Shown here in pieces: positions 41,652 through 50,216 of a DNA stretch of 64,000 nucleotides. Numbering within the stretch: position 1 is the first letter of the stretch; every line of letters begins with the position of its first letter. This DNA is from Candidatus Baltobacteraceae bacterium (lineage in GTDB: Bacteria; Vulcanimicrobiota; Vulcanimicrobiia; Vulcanimicrobiales; Vulcanimicrobiaceae). The position numbers and the translations under genes were made by a program. Where the stretch lies: positions 22,248 to 86,247 of the forward strand of contig DATJTX010000029.1 in the NCBI GenBank assembly GCA_035502855.1. The letters run 5' to 3'. The notes below the pieces were generated by a model. It did not search any database, had not been told where the DNA came from, and was given only the letters and a program-made list of their open reading frames with translations.

Positions 41652-41692
41652 CCCCATGGTTCGGCCGGCTGAAAGCCGGCCGAACCATGGGG
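41652..41692. repeat. Perfect 19-bp inverted repeat with GAA loop
   Basis: CCCCATGGTTCGGCCGGCT and its exact complement (41652-41670 and 41674-41692) around GAA. Three CCGAACC words follow at 41693-41732. It lies 9 bp after the antiporter stop and could stop transcription toward rplJ, although there is no T-run. Confidence 0.85.
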
Positions 41693-41737
41693 CCGAACCG
41701 CGGGAGCCGAACCGCTTACACAACCGAACCGCGGGGG

Positions 41738-41766
41738 TTGCAACGCTCTCGGGCCTATGGTAGTCT
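41738..41766 (+). promoter_or_regulatory. Promoter of rplJ-rplL
   Basis: TTGCAA at 41738-41743, a 17-bp spacer ending CTATGG, and TAGTCT at 41761-41766, an extended -10 TGGTA form. It matches the layout of the tRNA-Tyr and rpmG promoters and is placed right before the L10 leader. Confidence 0.7.
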
Positions 41767-41773
41767 ACCCCTT

Positions 41774-41936
41774 GGCTCCGAAGACCGTAGGCCCGCCGCA
41801 AGGCGGATAATGAAGGCTCACGCCGACACCTGCCGAGGTGCGCACGAACCCTTTCGACAGGCTCAGGGTGACAGGTTGTGTCGCCGCATGAGTGCGAGTT
41901 GGTGAAGCGCTCTCCGGACGGATGGAGCGCTTTTTA
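41774..41936 (+). ncRNA. Ribosomal protein L10 leader with attenuator
   Basis: CCGAAGACCGTAGGC, then a short hairpin (CCGCC-GCAA-GGCGG), ATAATGAAGG and CCTGCCGAGGTGCGC are the hallmarks of the L10-binding leader. An intrinsic terminator, AAGCGCTC / GAGCGCTT with five Ts, closes it at 41905-41936. L10 binding is expected to favour termination. The loop after CCTGCCGAGGTG carries a copy of the CTCAGGGTGACAG repeat (41849-41872). Confidence 0.85.
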
Positions 41937-42001
41937 GTTGCTCGGGGGCCCATGCTGCAACGTCAGCATGCGCGTTTTAGAAGGAAAGCAGCAACAACGT
42001 C

Positions 42002-42535
42002 ATGCCAACCGCACGAAAAGAAAACGCGGTTCAAGAGTTGCGCGAACGGCTTGCCGGAGCGCAGAACTTGTTCTTGACCGATTTTCAAGGCTTGACCGTC
42101 GAGGAGATCACCAAACTTCGCGGCGAGCTTCGCAAGGACGGCAGCACCTATGCCGTCGTCAAGAACACGCTCTTCAAGATCGCAGCCGGCGAGGAGCGGG
42201 CCAGGCAGTTTGATGCCTTTCTGGCCGGTCCGACCGGCATCGTGTTCGCGGGGTCCGATCCGGTGGCACCCGCGAAGGCGATCAAACAATTCGCCGACGA
42301 GCGCAAGAAGCTCGGGATCAAGGCTGCCTACATCGACGGCGCGCTCGTCGACGCCAAGCAAGTCGAAGCCCTCGCCGCCTTGCCGCCCAAGCTCGAGCTC
42401 ATCGCACGACTCGTCGGTTCGCTCGCAAGCCCGATGCGCGGTTTGGTCACCGTACTCTCGGGCAATCAGAGCGGACTGGTCCGCGTACTCAATGCCATCC
42501 GCGAGCAAAAAGAAGCCGCGGGTTCGAACGCTTAA
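42002..42535 (+). CDS. rplJ: 50S ribosomal protein L10
   Basis: A 177-residue L10. LTDFQGLTVEEITKLRGELRK lies in the N-terminal rRNA-binding domain, YAVVKNTLFKIA is a family signature, and the C-terminal helix QSGLVRVLNAIREQKEA binds L7/L12 dimers. Normally it directly follows rplA; here it is 4.7 kb times three away, about 14.7 kb. Expression is probably set by the L10 leader upstream. Confidence 0.96.
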   Translation: MPTARKENAVQELRERLAGAQNLFLTDFQGLTVEEITKLRGELRKDGSTYAVVKNTLFKIAAGEERARQFDAFLAGPTGIVFAGSDPVAPAKAIKQFADERKKLGIKAAYIDGALVDAKQVEALAALPPKLELIARLVGSLASPMRGLVTVLSGNQSGLVRVLNAIREQKEAAGSNA

Positions 42536-42550
42536 GGAGATTCATCAATC

Positions 42551-42928
42551 ATGGCTGTTGCCGAACTCATCGATCAAATCGACAAACTCACCGTGCTCGA
42601 GCTCGCGGATCTGGTCAAGCAGCTCGAAGAGAAATACGGCGTGAGCGCCGCGGCTCCGGTCGCGATGGTCGCGGGACCGGCTGCCGGCGGCGGTGCCGCC
42701 GCTGCGGCGCCGGAGAAGACCGAATTCGACGTGATCCTCGCGGAAGCGGGACCGGAGAAGATCAAGGTCATCAAGGCGGTTCGCGAACTCACGAGCCTGG
42801 GACTGACCGAGGCGAAGTCGTTCGTAGAGAGCGCACCCAAGGCCGTTAAAGAAGGCGTCACCAGAGACGAAGCCGAGAGCGTCAAGAAGAAGCTCGAGGA
42901 GGCCGGCGCAAAGGTCGAAATCAAGTAA
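42551..42928 (+). CDS. rplL: 50S ribosomal protein L7/L12
   Basis: A 125-residue L7/L12. The N-terminal dimerisation helices start [21 protein letters not shown], an Ala/Gly hinge covers about 35-55, and the C-terminal domain has [22 protein letters not shown] and [26 protein letters not shown] precedes the start. rpoB, its usual neighbour, is not downstream. Confidence 0.97.
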   Translation: MAVAELIDQIDKLTVLELADLVKQLEEKYGVSAAAPVAMVAGPAAGGGAAAAAPEKTEFDVILAEAGPEKIKVIKAVRELTSLGLTEAKSFVESAPKAVKEGVTRDEAESVKKKLEEAGAKVEIK

Positions 42929-42938
42929 TTCTTTATCT

Positions 42939-43015
42939 CTTCCGTCCCAGTGTCGTTGACGCTGTCTCATGGTCCGTAGACCACTTTGAACGGCGTCGCC
43001 TAACTGGGACGGAAG
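42939..43015 (+). ncRNA. Nested structured element after rplL
   Basis: A perfect 13-bp outer stem (CTTCCGTCCCAGT / ACTGGGACGGAAG) encloses GACGC / GCGTC and an inner hairpin TGGTC-CGTA-GACCA. It resembles an attenuator or a small structured RNA in the position of the rplL-rpoB attenuator. No family was recognised. Confidence 0.65.
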
Positions 43016-43030
43016 ATATTTCGAATCAAT

Positions 43031-43522
43031 ATGACTCCCGAAAATCTCCTCATCCTCGTCGTCATCATGGCGATCGTGCTCTATCGTTCCTCGCGTCCCC
43101 AGCGCACGAGCGTGGGACGCATGTGGGCCTTTGCCGTGATTCTGATTCTGCTCGCGGCCGTCTCGATTTACGGCAGTTTCGCCCAGTTCAATCCGCCGAT
43201 TTGGCAGATCGCCGCGGCAGTGGTACTGGGCCTTGCCGCCGGGATTCCCCTCGGCCTCCTGCGCGGTCATCACACGCAGGTGAGCGCGACCGATCGCCAC
43301 GGCGTCATGCAGCTCGGGCCGTCGTGGGCAACCGCGCTGATCTACGTCGGCGCCTTCGTCGGGCGGGCGGTAATCCGCCTCATGTTGCCGCCGACCAGCG
43401 GCGTGGGAAACGTGGTCGGTGACGGTTTGCTCTTCTTCGCGATCGGAATCATCGGCGCGACCTACTACGCGGTATATCGCAAGTACGAAGCACTGGATCA
43501 CGCGCTGCCGCAGACGGACTGA
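43031..43522 (+). CDS. Four-span membrane protein, CcdC-like
   Basis: A 163-residue protein with about four hydrophobic segments (near 4-20, 30-50, 57-75 and 100-150). The cytosolic loop RSSRPQRTSVGRMW and GLLRGHHTQVSATDRHG resemble CcdC/DUF1453 proteins, by memory. There are no catalytic residues to name. It ends one base into a TetR gene, which may regulate it. Confidence 0.6.
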   Translation: MTPENLLILVVIMAIVLYRSSRPQRTSVGRMWAFAVILILLAAVSIYGSFAQFNPPIWQIAAAVVLGLAAGIPLGLLRGHHTQVSATDRHGVMQLGPSWATALIYVGAFVGRAVIRLMLPPTSGVGNVVGDGLLFFAIGIIGATYYAVYRKYEALDHALPQTD

Positions 43523-44082
43523 TGGACCCCGGCGCGGAGCTTCGCGCGCGAGACGCGCTGCTCGATCGAATCCGGCGCTATGCCGACGAGCATGGCCTCT
43601 ACGCGCTGACCCTCGAGAATCTTGCCGCGGTCCTCGCTATGCCGCTCGACGCGCTCGAAGAATTTTTCGGAAGCAAGGAAGATTTGATTGTCGCGCTCGT
43701 CGCACGAAACCGGATTCGTTTGCGCGAGAAATTTGCGAATCTGGATTCTTCCGCGCCCAGCGACGAGTTTCGCCGCGTCATGTGGGCGTATTATCTCGAA
43801 ACCGCAGCCGACTCGCGTCTTTTCTTCGAGGCCTACGGCTTGGCACTTCATGATGAGCACTACGCGGAGTTTTTGCACGGCATCAACGACTGGATCGGCC
43901 TGTTGAAAGAAGCTCTCGAGCGCCGCGGGGTCGCGCGCGACCGAGCGGAGGCGTTTGCGACGCTGAGCCTCGCGGTTTTCCGCGGCGCGATGCTGGATTA
44001 TTGTGCGACGAACGAGCGCGCCCGCGTCAATGCGGCGATGGAGCTCTGGTTCAAAGCCGCGAATTGGCTGACCGAGCCGTAG
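43522..44082 (+). CDS. TetR family transcriptional regulator, copy 1
   Basis: A 186-residue TetR protein. The helix-turn-helix is YALTLENLAAVLAMPLDALEEFFGSKEDLI (about 27-57). The C-terminal ligand domain ends FRGAMLDYCATNERARVNAAMELWF. The recognition helix departs from the usual V...LYYHF pattern. It is a clear paralogue of the next gene, best seen in the C-terminal helix. It is coupled to the membrane protein upstream. Confidence 0.85.
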   Translation: MDPGAELRARDALLDRIRRYADEHGLYALTLENLAAVLAMPLDALEEFFGSKEDLIVALVARNRIRLREKFANLDSSAPSDEFRRVMWAYYLETAADSRLFFEAYGLALHDEHYAEFLHGINDWIGLLKEALERRGVARDRAEAFATLSLAVFRGAMLDYCATNERARVNAAMELWFKAANWLTEP

Positions 44083-44133
44083 CGTCGTTCGCTCATCGCT
44101 GACGTGGGTCGCACCGAGCGCGCCCCATCATAC

Positions 44134-44163
44134 TTGAAACGATCGTTACGTTTATGCTATTCT
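44134..44163 (+). promoter_or_regulatory. Promoter and probable TetR operator before the second TetR gene
   Basis: TTGAAA (44134-44139), 18-bp spacer, TATTCT (44158-44163). A perfect palindrome AACGATCGTT (44138-44147) overlaps the -35 end and spacer, an apt place for repression. The coding start follows after 5 bp. Confidence 0.65.
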
Positions 44164-44168
44164 GAGGC

Positions 44169-44774
44169 GTGAGCCGGACGGTCGACCTGGAGCGGCGCGG
44201 CGCGCTGCTCGAGCGCGTGGCTAACTACGTGCTCAAGCACGGATTGGCCGAGCTCTCGCTGCGTCCGCTTGCCGATGCGGTAGACACGAGTCCTCGTATG
44301 CTCCTGTATCATTTCGGGTCGAAGGAAGAGATGGTCACGGCGGTGCTGCGCGAGATCCGAGAGCGACAGCTTGCGCTGTTCGACCGGTTGCGTCGCGATA
44401 ACCTCACCTCGCCCGCCGCCGTCTGTAAAGCGGTCTGGACCTACATGAGCGATCGCAGAAGTGCCTCGATGCTCAAGCTCTTTTTCGAGACCTACGCATT
44501 GGCGCTGCGAAATCCGCAAGCGTTTCCCGGGTTTCTCGAAGGCGCAGTCGAGGATTGGTTGTGCTTTCTCGCTGAGCCTCTGTGCAGCGAGGGTGCAACC
44601 CCAAAGCGCGCACGTACGATCGCTACTATCATCCTCGCCACCTATCGCGGCTTTATGCTCGACCTAGCCGCCACCGGGGATCGCGCGCGGATCGGTCGCG
44701 CGCTCGACGTATGGGCCGAATCGATGCACCCGCTACATTCCAATGGGGACGGAACAGATGCTGAATCGGCGTAG
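44169..44774 (+). CDS. TetR family transcriptional regulator, copy 2
   Basis: A GTG-initiated 201-residue TetR protein. The helix-turn-helix is LSLRPLADAVDTSPRMLLYHFGSKEEMV (about 30-57). The ligand domain contains MLKLFFETYALALRNPQ and a C-terminal YRGFMLDLAATGDRARIGRALDVW shared with copy 1. It overlaps the exporter gene by 32 bp, so regulator and pump are one transcript, probably under autorepression. Confidence 0.88.
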   Translation: MSRTVDLERRGALLERVANYVLKHGLAELSLRPLADAVDTSPRMLLYHFGSKEEMVTAVLREIRERQLALFDRLRRDNLTSPAAVCKAVWTYMSDRRSASMLKLFFETYALALRNPQAFPGFLEGAVEDWLCFLAEPLCSEGATPKRARTIATIILATYRGFMLDLAATGDRARIGRALDVWAESMHPLHSNGDGTDAESA

Positions 44775-46035
44775 CGCCGCGATGACGTTCATTTTCGTCA
44801 CCGTCTTGCTCGACATGATCGCGCTGGGGATCATGGTGCCGGTCTTCCAACCGCTGCTCTTGAGCTTTACGCACGGCAACTACGCGGACGCTTCGATCCT
44901 ATCAGGCGTCTTTGCCACGCTCTTTGCGATCGTGCAGTTCTTCGTCTCCCCGATTCTCGGTACTCTTTCCGACCGCATCGGCCGCCGGCCGGTGGTGCTG
45001 CTCTCGAACTCCGGCACCGCGGTCGACTACCTGATCCTCGCGCTTGCGCCGAACCTTGCATGGCTTTTCGTCGGACGTGTGCTCTCCGGTGCGACGACCT
45101 CGAGCATTACCGTTGCCAGCGCCTACATTGCGGACGTAACGCCGCAGGAGAAACGCGCCGGAGCCTACGGCATGATCAGCGCGGCATTCGGCATCGGTTT
45201 CGTGGTCGGACCCGCGATCGGCGGATTGCTCGCCGTGCACGGCTTGCGCTTGCCGTTCTGGGTAGCGGGTGCGCTCAGCTTGGTGAACTTTCTCTACGGT
45301 CTCTTGGTGTTGCCCGAATCGCTCGCCCGCGAGCATCGCAATCCGTTTTCGTGGCAGCGCGCCAATCCGCTCGGTTCGCTCAAAATGTTGCGCCGTCATG
45401 CGGAACTCTCGGGACTTGCGATCACGAATCTGATCGGATACGTAGCGCACGAAGCGTTGCCGCAGCTCTTTGTGCTCTACACCCTGCTCGTCTACGGTTG
45501 GACGATGAGCACGGTCGGCATCTCGCTCGCGATCGTCGGAGTCTTCACGATCTTGATTTCGGCCTTCGTGATCCAGCCGGTGGTCGATCGCATCGGCGAG
45601 CGCCGCGCGCTGCTGGTAGGGCTGATCGCCGGCGGAATCGGTTTCTTCTTGTACGGCGGAAATCAGGTGCTGTTCTGGATCGCGATTCCGATCAACATGC
45701 TGTGGATGATCGCGGGATCCGCGTCGCAAGCGCTCATGACCCGGCGCGTCGGGCAGCAGGAACAGGGTGAGTTGCAGGGCGCGATCAACCTCTTGCGCAG
45801 CCTTGGGATGCTGATCGGGCCGGCCATCTTTACCGGAACGTTCGCCTATTCGGTGAGTACCGCGCACGCATGGAAGGCGCCGAGTATCGCCTGGGGGCTG
45901 GGCGGCGTGTTGCTGCTCGCTTCAGCGGTCGTCGCCTGGCGCGTAACGAGCGCAAGCGACGACGTGCATGAAGCCGTCGATCGGGTAGCGGCTTTGGAAG
46001 AGGCGCTGCAGGCTGACGTCCCCGTGGCGGAGTAG
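44743..46035 (+). CDS. MFS exporter, TetA-like (DHA1 family)
   Basis: A 430-residue, 12-span carrier. LDMIALGIMVPVFQPLL in helix 1, LSDRIGRRPVVLLS in the first cytoplasmic loop and GPAIGGLLAVHG after helix 5 (antiporter motif C) are typical of drug:H+ antiporters. A second ATG at 44758 is possible. With its overlapping TetR gene it looks like an inducible drug or metabolite exporter. Tetracycline is not implied. Confidence 0.85.
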   Translation: MGTEQMLNRRSAAMTFIFVTVLLDMIALGIMVPVFQPLLLSFTHGNYADASILSGVFATLFAIVQFFVSPILGTLSDRIGRRPVVLLSNSGTAVDYLILALAPNLAWLFVGRVLSGATTSSITVASAYIADVTPQEKRAGAYGMISAAFGIGFVVGPAIGGLLAVHGLRLPFWVAGALSLVNFLYGLLVLPESLAREHRNPFSWQRANPLGSLKMLRRHAELSGLAITNLIGYVAHEALPQLFVLYTLLVYGWTMSTVGISLAIVGVFTILISAFVIQPVVDRIGERRALLVGLIAGGIGFFLYGGNQVLFWIAIPINMLWMIAGSASQALMTRRVGQQEQGELQGAINLLRSLGMLIGPAIFTGTFAYSVSTAHAWKAPSIAWGLGGVLLLASAVVAWRVTSASDDVHEAVDRVAALEEALQADVPVAE

Positions 46036-46176
46036 CCGCGAACGCGAAGCTTTTACTGGAAATCCTGGCCTCGGCCCGATTCTCTACATCTTGGCCGCCG
46101 AAGGCAGTCTTTGGTAAAGCAAAGGACGCTGCGACTGCAGCGCCCTTCGGGATCGTGCGCGCGCGAAGCCGCGCGG

Positions 46177-46212
46177 CTTTAGCTCGCAAAGGTTCACCTT
46201 TGCGAGATAAAG
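46177..46212. repeat. 36-bp palindrome after hppA
   Basis: Same design as 10495-10530: CTTTAG, a perfect 10-bp stem CTCGCAAAGG / CCTTTGCGAG around TTCA, then ATAAAG. Compensating changes keep the pairing. It ends at the hppA stop codon and may terminate hppA, which is on the opposite strand. The region 46036-46176 holds no gene. Confidence 0.75.
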
Positions 46213-46213
46213 T

Positions 46214-48322
46214 CTAGTGCACGAGAAACGCCACCAGCAATAACGCAACGATGTTGAGCACCTTGATCATCGGGTTGATCGCGGGGCCGGCGGTGTCTTT
46301 GTACGGATCGCCGACGGTGTCACCGGTAACGGCCGCTTGATGCGCGATCGAACCCTTGCCGCCCAGATGACCGTCCTCGATGTATTTCTTGGCGTTGTCC
46401 CATGCGCCGCCGCCGGTCGTCATCGAGATCGCGAGGAAGAGCCCGGTGACGATCGATCCGACCAGGATGCCGCCCATGAGTTGCGCGGCCGTGTCGCCCT
46501 TGAGCAGACCGGTGACCGAGAGCACCACGACGATGATCGGCACGCCGACCGGAATGAGCGCGGGGAGAATCATCTCCTTGAGCGCCGCCGCGGTGACGAT
46601 GCTCACGGTCGTGCCGTAGTTCGGCTTTGCGGTACCCTCCATGATGCCGGGAATCTCACGGAACTGGCGACGGACTTCTTCGACCACGGCGCCGGCTGCG
46701 CGCCCCACCGCTTGCATCGAAAGCGATGCAAACAGATACGGAAGAAGGCCGCCGATGAACAGACCGCACAACACGTAGGGATTGTCGATTGCGAAGAGGT
46801 CCGTAACGCCGTTCGCGCACGTCGCGCCGGCGGCCGCTCCGGCACACTTGGCCTTGATCAGCTCCTGGAGGAACGAGGCGAAGAGGACGAGCGCGGCGAG
46901 CGCGGCCGAACCGATCGCATAACCCTTGGTCACCGCTTTGGTCGTGTTGCCGACCGCATCGAGCGGATCGGTGATGTTGCGCACGTCTTCGGGCATGTCC
47001 GCCATCTCGGCGATGCCGCCCGCATTGTCGGTGATCGGACCGAACGAGTCGATCGCAACCACGATACCGGCGAGCGAGAGCATTGCCATGACCGCGATGC
47101 CGACGCCGTAGGTACCGGCGAGCCCGTAGCTTACCAGAATGCCGATCACGATCACCAGCGCCGGGAGCGCCGTACCCTGCATCGAGACCGCGAGCCCGGC
47201 GATGATGTTGGTGGCGTGCCCGGTCACGGAGGCTTGTGCGATCCGCCGCACCGGCGCGAACTGCGTCCCCGTGTAGTACTCCGTGATAACGGTGATCAGA
47301 CCGGTGATTGCGACGCCGACGAGCGCACAGAAGAAGATGCTGAGCGGGCTTACTTGCGAACCGGCAAACTCACGCTGCGTCACGAAGTAGAAACCGATCA
47401 ACGCGAGGATTCCGGCCACGATCATGCCGTTGTAGAGCGAGCCCATGATCCGCGTCTTGGACACCTTGCCCAGACCGACGATCCACGAGCCGACGATCGA
47501 GGCCACGATCGAGACCGCACCGAGGACCAACGGGAAGGTCGTCGCGCCCCGGAGTTTATCGCCGAAGACGAGATTGCCGAGGAGCATTGCCGCGACGCTG
47601 GTGACCACGTACGTTTCGAACAGGTCGGCGGCCATGCCCGCACAGTCGCCGACGTTGTCACCGACGTTGTCGGCGATCACCGCGGGATTGCGCGGATCGT
47701 CTTCTGGAATGCCCGCTTCGACTTTGCCGACCAGATCGGCGCCGACGTCGGCAGCCTTCGTGTAAATGCCGCCGCCCAGGCGCGCGAAGACCGAGATCAG
47801 CGAACAGCCGAAGGCCAGACCCACCATCGCGCCCAGCGTCTTGGCCGTGTCACCGCTGTTGACGGTTTGCAAGAATGCAAAATACCCCGACGTCGCCAGC
47901 AAACCGAGACCGACGACGAGCATGCCGGTTACCGTGCCGCCGCGGAAGGCGACGTTGAGTGCTGCGCCCAGGCCGCTTCGAGCGGCTTCGGCGGTGCGCA
48001 CGTTGGCGCGAACCGACACGATCATGCCGATGAAACCGGCCGCGCCCGAGAGAATCGCGCCGATCAGAAAGCCGAGCGCGGCTTCCCAACCCAGCGGCGG
48101 AGCGATGAAGATCAGGATTGCCAGGATGACGGCCACGATCGCGATCGTTCCGTACTGGCGTTTGAGGAACGCCATCGCGCCCTCTTGGATCGCCGCGGCG
48201 ATCTCTTTCATACGGGCATTGCCGTCCGGGCGGCGGAGCACCCAGAAGGTGAGGGCGACACCGTAGAGCACGGCCAGCGCGCCACCGATTAGCCCGGCCC
48301 AAATCGCAGATTGTGCCGTCAT
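46214..48322 (-). CDS. hppA: K+-insensitive H+-translocating membrane pyrophosphatase
   Basis: About 702 residues with some 16 membrane spans. The substrate site [35 protein letters not shown] spans consecutive segments with the DNVGDNVGD motif. [10 protein letters not shown] has Lys at the position that marks K+-independent H+ pumps (Ala in K+-dependent ones). It couples PPi hydrolysis to proton export. ATG 48322 has AAGGAC upstream; an earlier ATG at 48364 is possible. It follows the soluble pyrophosphatase gene on the same strand. Confidence 0.93.
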   Translation of the reverse strand: MTAQSAIWAGLIGGALAVLYGVALTFWVLRRPDGNARMKEIAAAIQEGAMAFLKRQYGTIAIVAVILAILIFIAPPLGWEAALGFLIGAILSGAAGFIGMIVSVRANVRTAEAARSGLGAALNVAFRGGTVTGMLVVGLGLLATSGYFAFLQTVNSGDTAKTLGAMVGLAFGCSLISVFARLGGGIYTKAADVGADLVGKVEAGIPEDDPRNPAVIADNVGDNVGDCAGMAADLFETYVVTSVAAMLLGNLVFGDKLRGATTFPLVLGAVSIVASIVGSWIVGLGKVSKTRIMGSLYNGMIVAGILALIGFYFVTQREFAGSQVSPLSIFFCALVGVAITGLITVITEYYTGTQFAPVRRIAQASVTGHATNIIAGLAVSMQGTALPALVIVIGILVSYGLAGTYGVGIAVMAMLSLAGIVVAIDSFGPITDNAGGIAEMADMPEDVRNITDPLDAVGNTTKAVTKGYAIGSAALAALVLFASFLQELIKAKCAGAAAGATCANGVTDLFAIDNPYVLCGLFIGGLLPYLFASLSMQAVGRAAGAVVEEVRRQFREIPGIMEGTAKPNYGTTVSIVTAAALKEMILPALIPVGVPIIVVVLSVTGLLKGDTAAQLMGGILVGSIVTGLFLAISMTTGGGAWDNAKKYIEDGHLGGKGSIAHQAAVTGDTVGDPYKDTAGPAINPMIKVLNIVALLLVAFLVH

Positions 48323-48406
48323 GTACGTTGTAGGTCCTTGAGGAAGCAGCATTGCGGCGCCCAAGGGGCGCCGTTTGATCTAGGGCGGGGTACTGCGCGG
48401 GCCCGG

Positions 48407-48946
48407 CTAGTCCTTCTCCTTGAAGCGCTGATAGGACTCGGCGACCTCGCGCCGTGCATGGGCCGCATCCCGCCACGCACCGATTCGTGTCGACTGGCCC
48501 TCGAGCGCCTTGTAGGTTTCGAAAAAGTGCGAAACCTTGCGCAGCTGATGCGGAAAGATTTGCGTGTAGTTGTGGACTTCGTCGAAGAGCGGCTCACCCA
48601 CCGGTACGGCGAGAATTTTGTCGTCCTGTTTGGTGCCGTCGACCATTTCCAATAGGCCGATCGGACGCGCGGCGACCAGACAGCCTGGGAACGTCGGCTC
48701 GATCGCCAGCACGAGCACGTCGAGCGGATCGCCGTCGAGTGCGAGCGTCTGCGGAGCGAAGCCGTAGTCGCCCGGATAATGAATCGACGAATGCAGCGCG
48801 CGGTCGAGACGGAAAATATCGAGTTGCTTATCGTATTCGTACTTGTTTCGCGATCCTTCCGGAATTTCGATCACCACGTTGATCTCCTCAGGCTGGCGCT
48901 CGCCGAGCGGCAAGAGTAAATAATTGCGGGGATCCGGAAGGCTCAT
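48407..48946 (-). CDS. ppa: Family I inorganic pyrophosphatase
   Basis: A 179-residue soluble PPase. VVIEIPEGSRNKYEYD and YPGDYGFAPQTLALDGDPLDVLVL carry the metal-binding Asp residues of the family (DGDPLD). It hydrolyses PPi in the cytoplasm. It lies 84 bp upstream of hppA on the same strand, so both PPi-consuming enzymes may be co-expressed. Its ATG at 48946 faces the divergent reductase gene. Confidence 0.94.
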   Translation of the reverse strand: MSLPDPRNYLLLPLGERQPEEINVVIEIPEGSRNKYEYDKQLDIFRLDRALHSSIHYPGDYGFAPQTLALDGDPLDVLVLAIEPTFPGCLVAARPIGLLEMVDGTKQDDKILAVPVGEPLFDEVHNYTQIFPHQLRKVSHFFETYKALEGQSTRIGAWRDAAHARREVAESYQRFKEKD

Positions 48947-48989
48947 GACGGCGCAGGGTGTTCTCGCAACCCCAACCAAGGACCTCGAT

Positions 48990-50183
48990 ATGGTGGAAGA
49001 GGTCGAGTTTCTCGTCGTGGGCGCCGGTCCGGCCGGCGCGACGGCGGCCCGCGAGGCGGCGCGCGCCGGTATCGAGACGATGGTCTTGGAAAAGGACGCG
49101 GTGATCGGCGCAAAGCGCGTGTGCGCCGCCGGCCTGCGCCCGGGGTTCTGCGCAACCTTCGATTTGCCGAGCGAGCTCATCCATTGCAACACGCCGCGGC
49201 TTGCGCTCTTTGACGCGAGCGGTCGCGAGCATGAAATTTTTTTCGGACCGGGACACACGACGACACGTGAAGAGCTCGACGGCGCGATCGCCGCGCTGGC
49301 CGCGCGCGAAGGCGCGGCAATCCGCACGCAATGCCTGTGGCGTTCATTCGAACGTGATCGCGAGGCCGCAACCGTGGAATATGCCGACCTTCGTGTTGGG
49401 AAGCGGCGGCGCGTTCGCGCGCGCAACGTCTTTTTCGCGCAAGGTGCAACCGCGCGCTTCAACGGTGATTTCGCCGACGAGCGCTGGAGCGCCGGCCTGA
49501 TGACGACGCTGCAATACCGCGTCTATCTCGATCGCCCGGCCGCGCCGGCCGCATATCGTACCCTCGAGCTACATTATTATGCCGCTCGCGACGGGCGCCA
49601 GATCGTCGCCTGGATGTTCCCCAAGCGCGATCATCTGGCGATCGGTCTGGGTTTGGTCGGCAAGCTCGACGGCAGCCGTCTGCGTGAGGAGCTCGACGCG
49701 TTCACGGCGCGTACGCAAGCGCGCCTCTATCCGGACGTTACCGTCGAGCGGAGAAAAGAGGAGGGACACCTGCTCTACGGCGGGTGGCCGCGCGCGAGTT
49801 ATGCCGCAGGCGCGGCGATGCTCGGCGGAACGGCGGCCGGACTGGTCGACGCGACCAACGGCGAAGGGATCTTCGAGGCCGCGATGAGCGGGCGCTTCGC
49901 GGCGGCGGCGATCCGCGAGCACCGCAACGCGCCCGAACGCGCGGCGCGCGCATACGAGCAACGCGTTCGCGCGCGCTTTTCGCGCCGGCTGGAACATCGC
50001 GTCCGCTTGATGCGATTCCTCGAGGCGCGACCGGCGCGCTACGGCGTGCTCTTCGATCTGCTCCACGCGAGCCCGCGTTTCGCCGACGCCCTGCAACGGG
50101 AGGATCACGAGCGTTCACTGTTCGATCGGGTCGTGCTCGCCTTTCACGCGTTGCGTTTTGGGATGCGGGCCTCGCACGTCTAG
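48990..50183 (+). CDS. Geranylgeranyl reductase family FAD-dependent oxidoreductase
   Basis: A 397-residue flavoprotein; ATG 48990 chosen since AAGGAC lies before it and it avoids the divergent ppa start (ATG 48945 is the alternative). FLVVGAGPAGATAAREAARAG binds FAD, and the family motif near 290-310 is AGAAMLGGTAAGLVDATNGEGI. The PXXYXWIFP-type segment appears as WMFPKRDHLAIGLG. Such enzymes saturate prenyl chains of quinones, lipids or pigments. The substrate is unknown. Confidence 0.82.
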   Translation: MVEEVEFLVVGAGPAGATAAREAARAGIETMVLEKDAVIGAKRVCAAGLRPGFCATFDLPSELIHCNTPRLALFDASGREHEIFFGPGHTTTREELDGAIAALAAREGAAIRTQCLWRSFERDREAATVEYADLRVGKRRRVRARNVFFAQGATARFNGDFADERWSAGLMTTLQYRVYLDRPAAPAAYRTLELHYYAARDGRQIVAWMFPKRDHLAIGLGLVGKLDGSRLREELDAFTARTQARLYPDVTVERRKEEGHLLYGGWPRASYAAGAAMLGGTAAGLVDATNGEGIFEAAMSGRFAAAAIREHRNAPERAARAYEQRVRARFSRRLEHRVRLMRFLEARPARYGVLFDLLHASPRFADALQREDHERSLFDRVVLAFHALRFGMRASHV

Positions 50184-50216
50184 ACGGCGAAACGGGCCGG
50201 TTACGGAAACGATTGC

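Noticed and set aside
46337..48292. 651-codon open frame antisense to the membrane pyrophosphatase
   Set aside because: Its protein is a charge-rich Arg/Asp/His composition typical of high-GC antisense frames, while the opposite strand encodes full-length HppA motifs.
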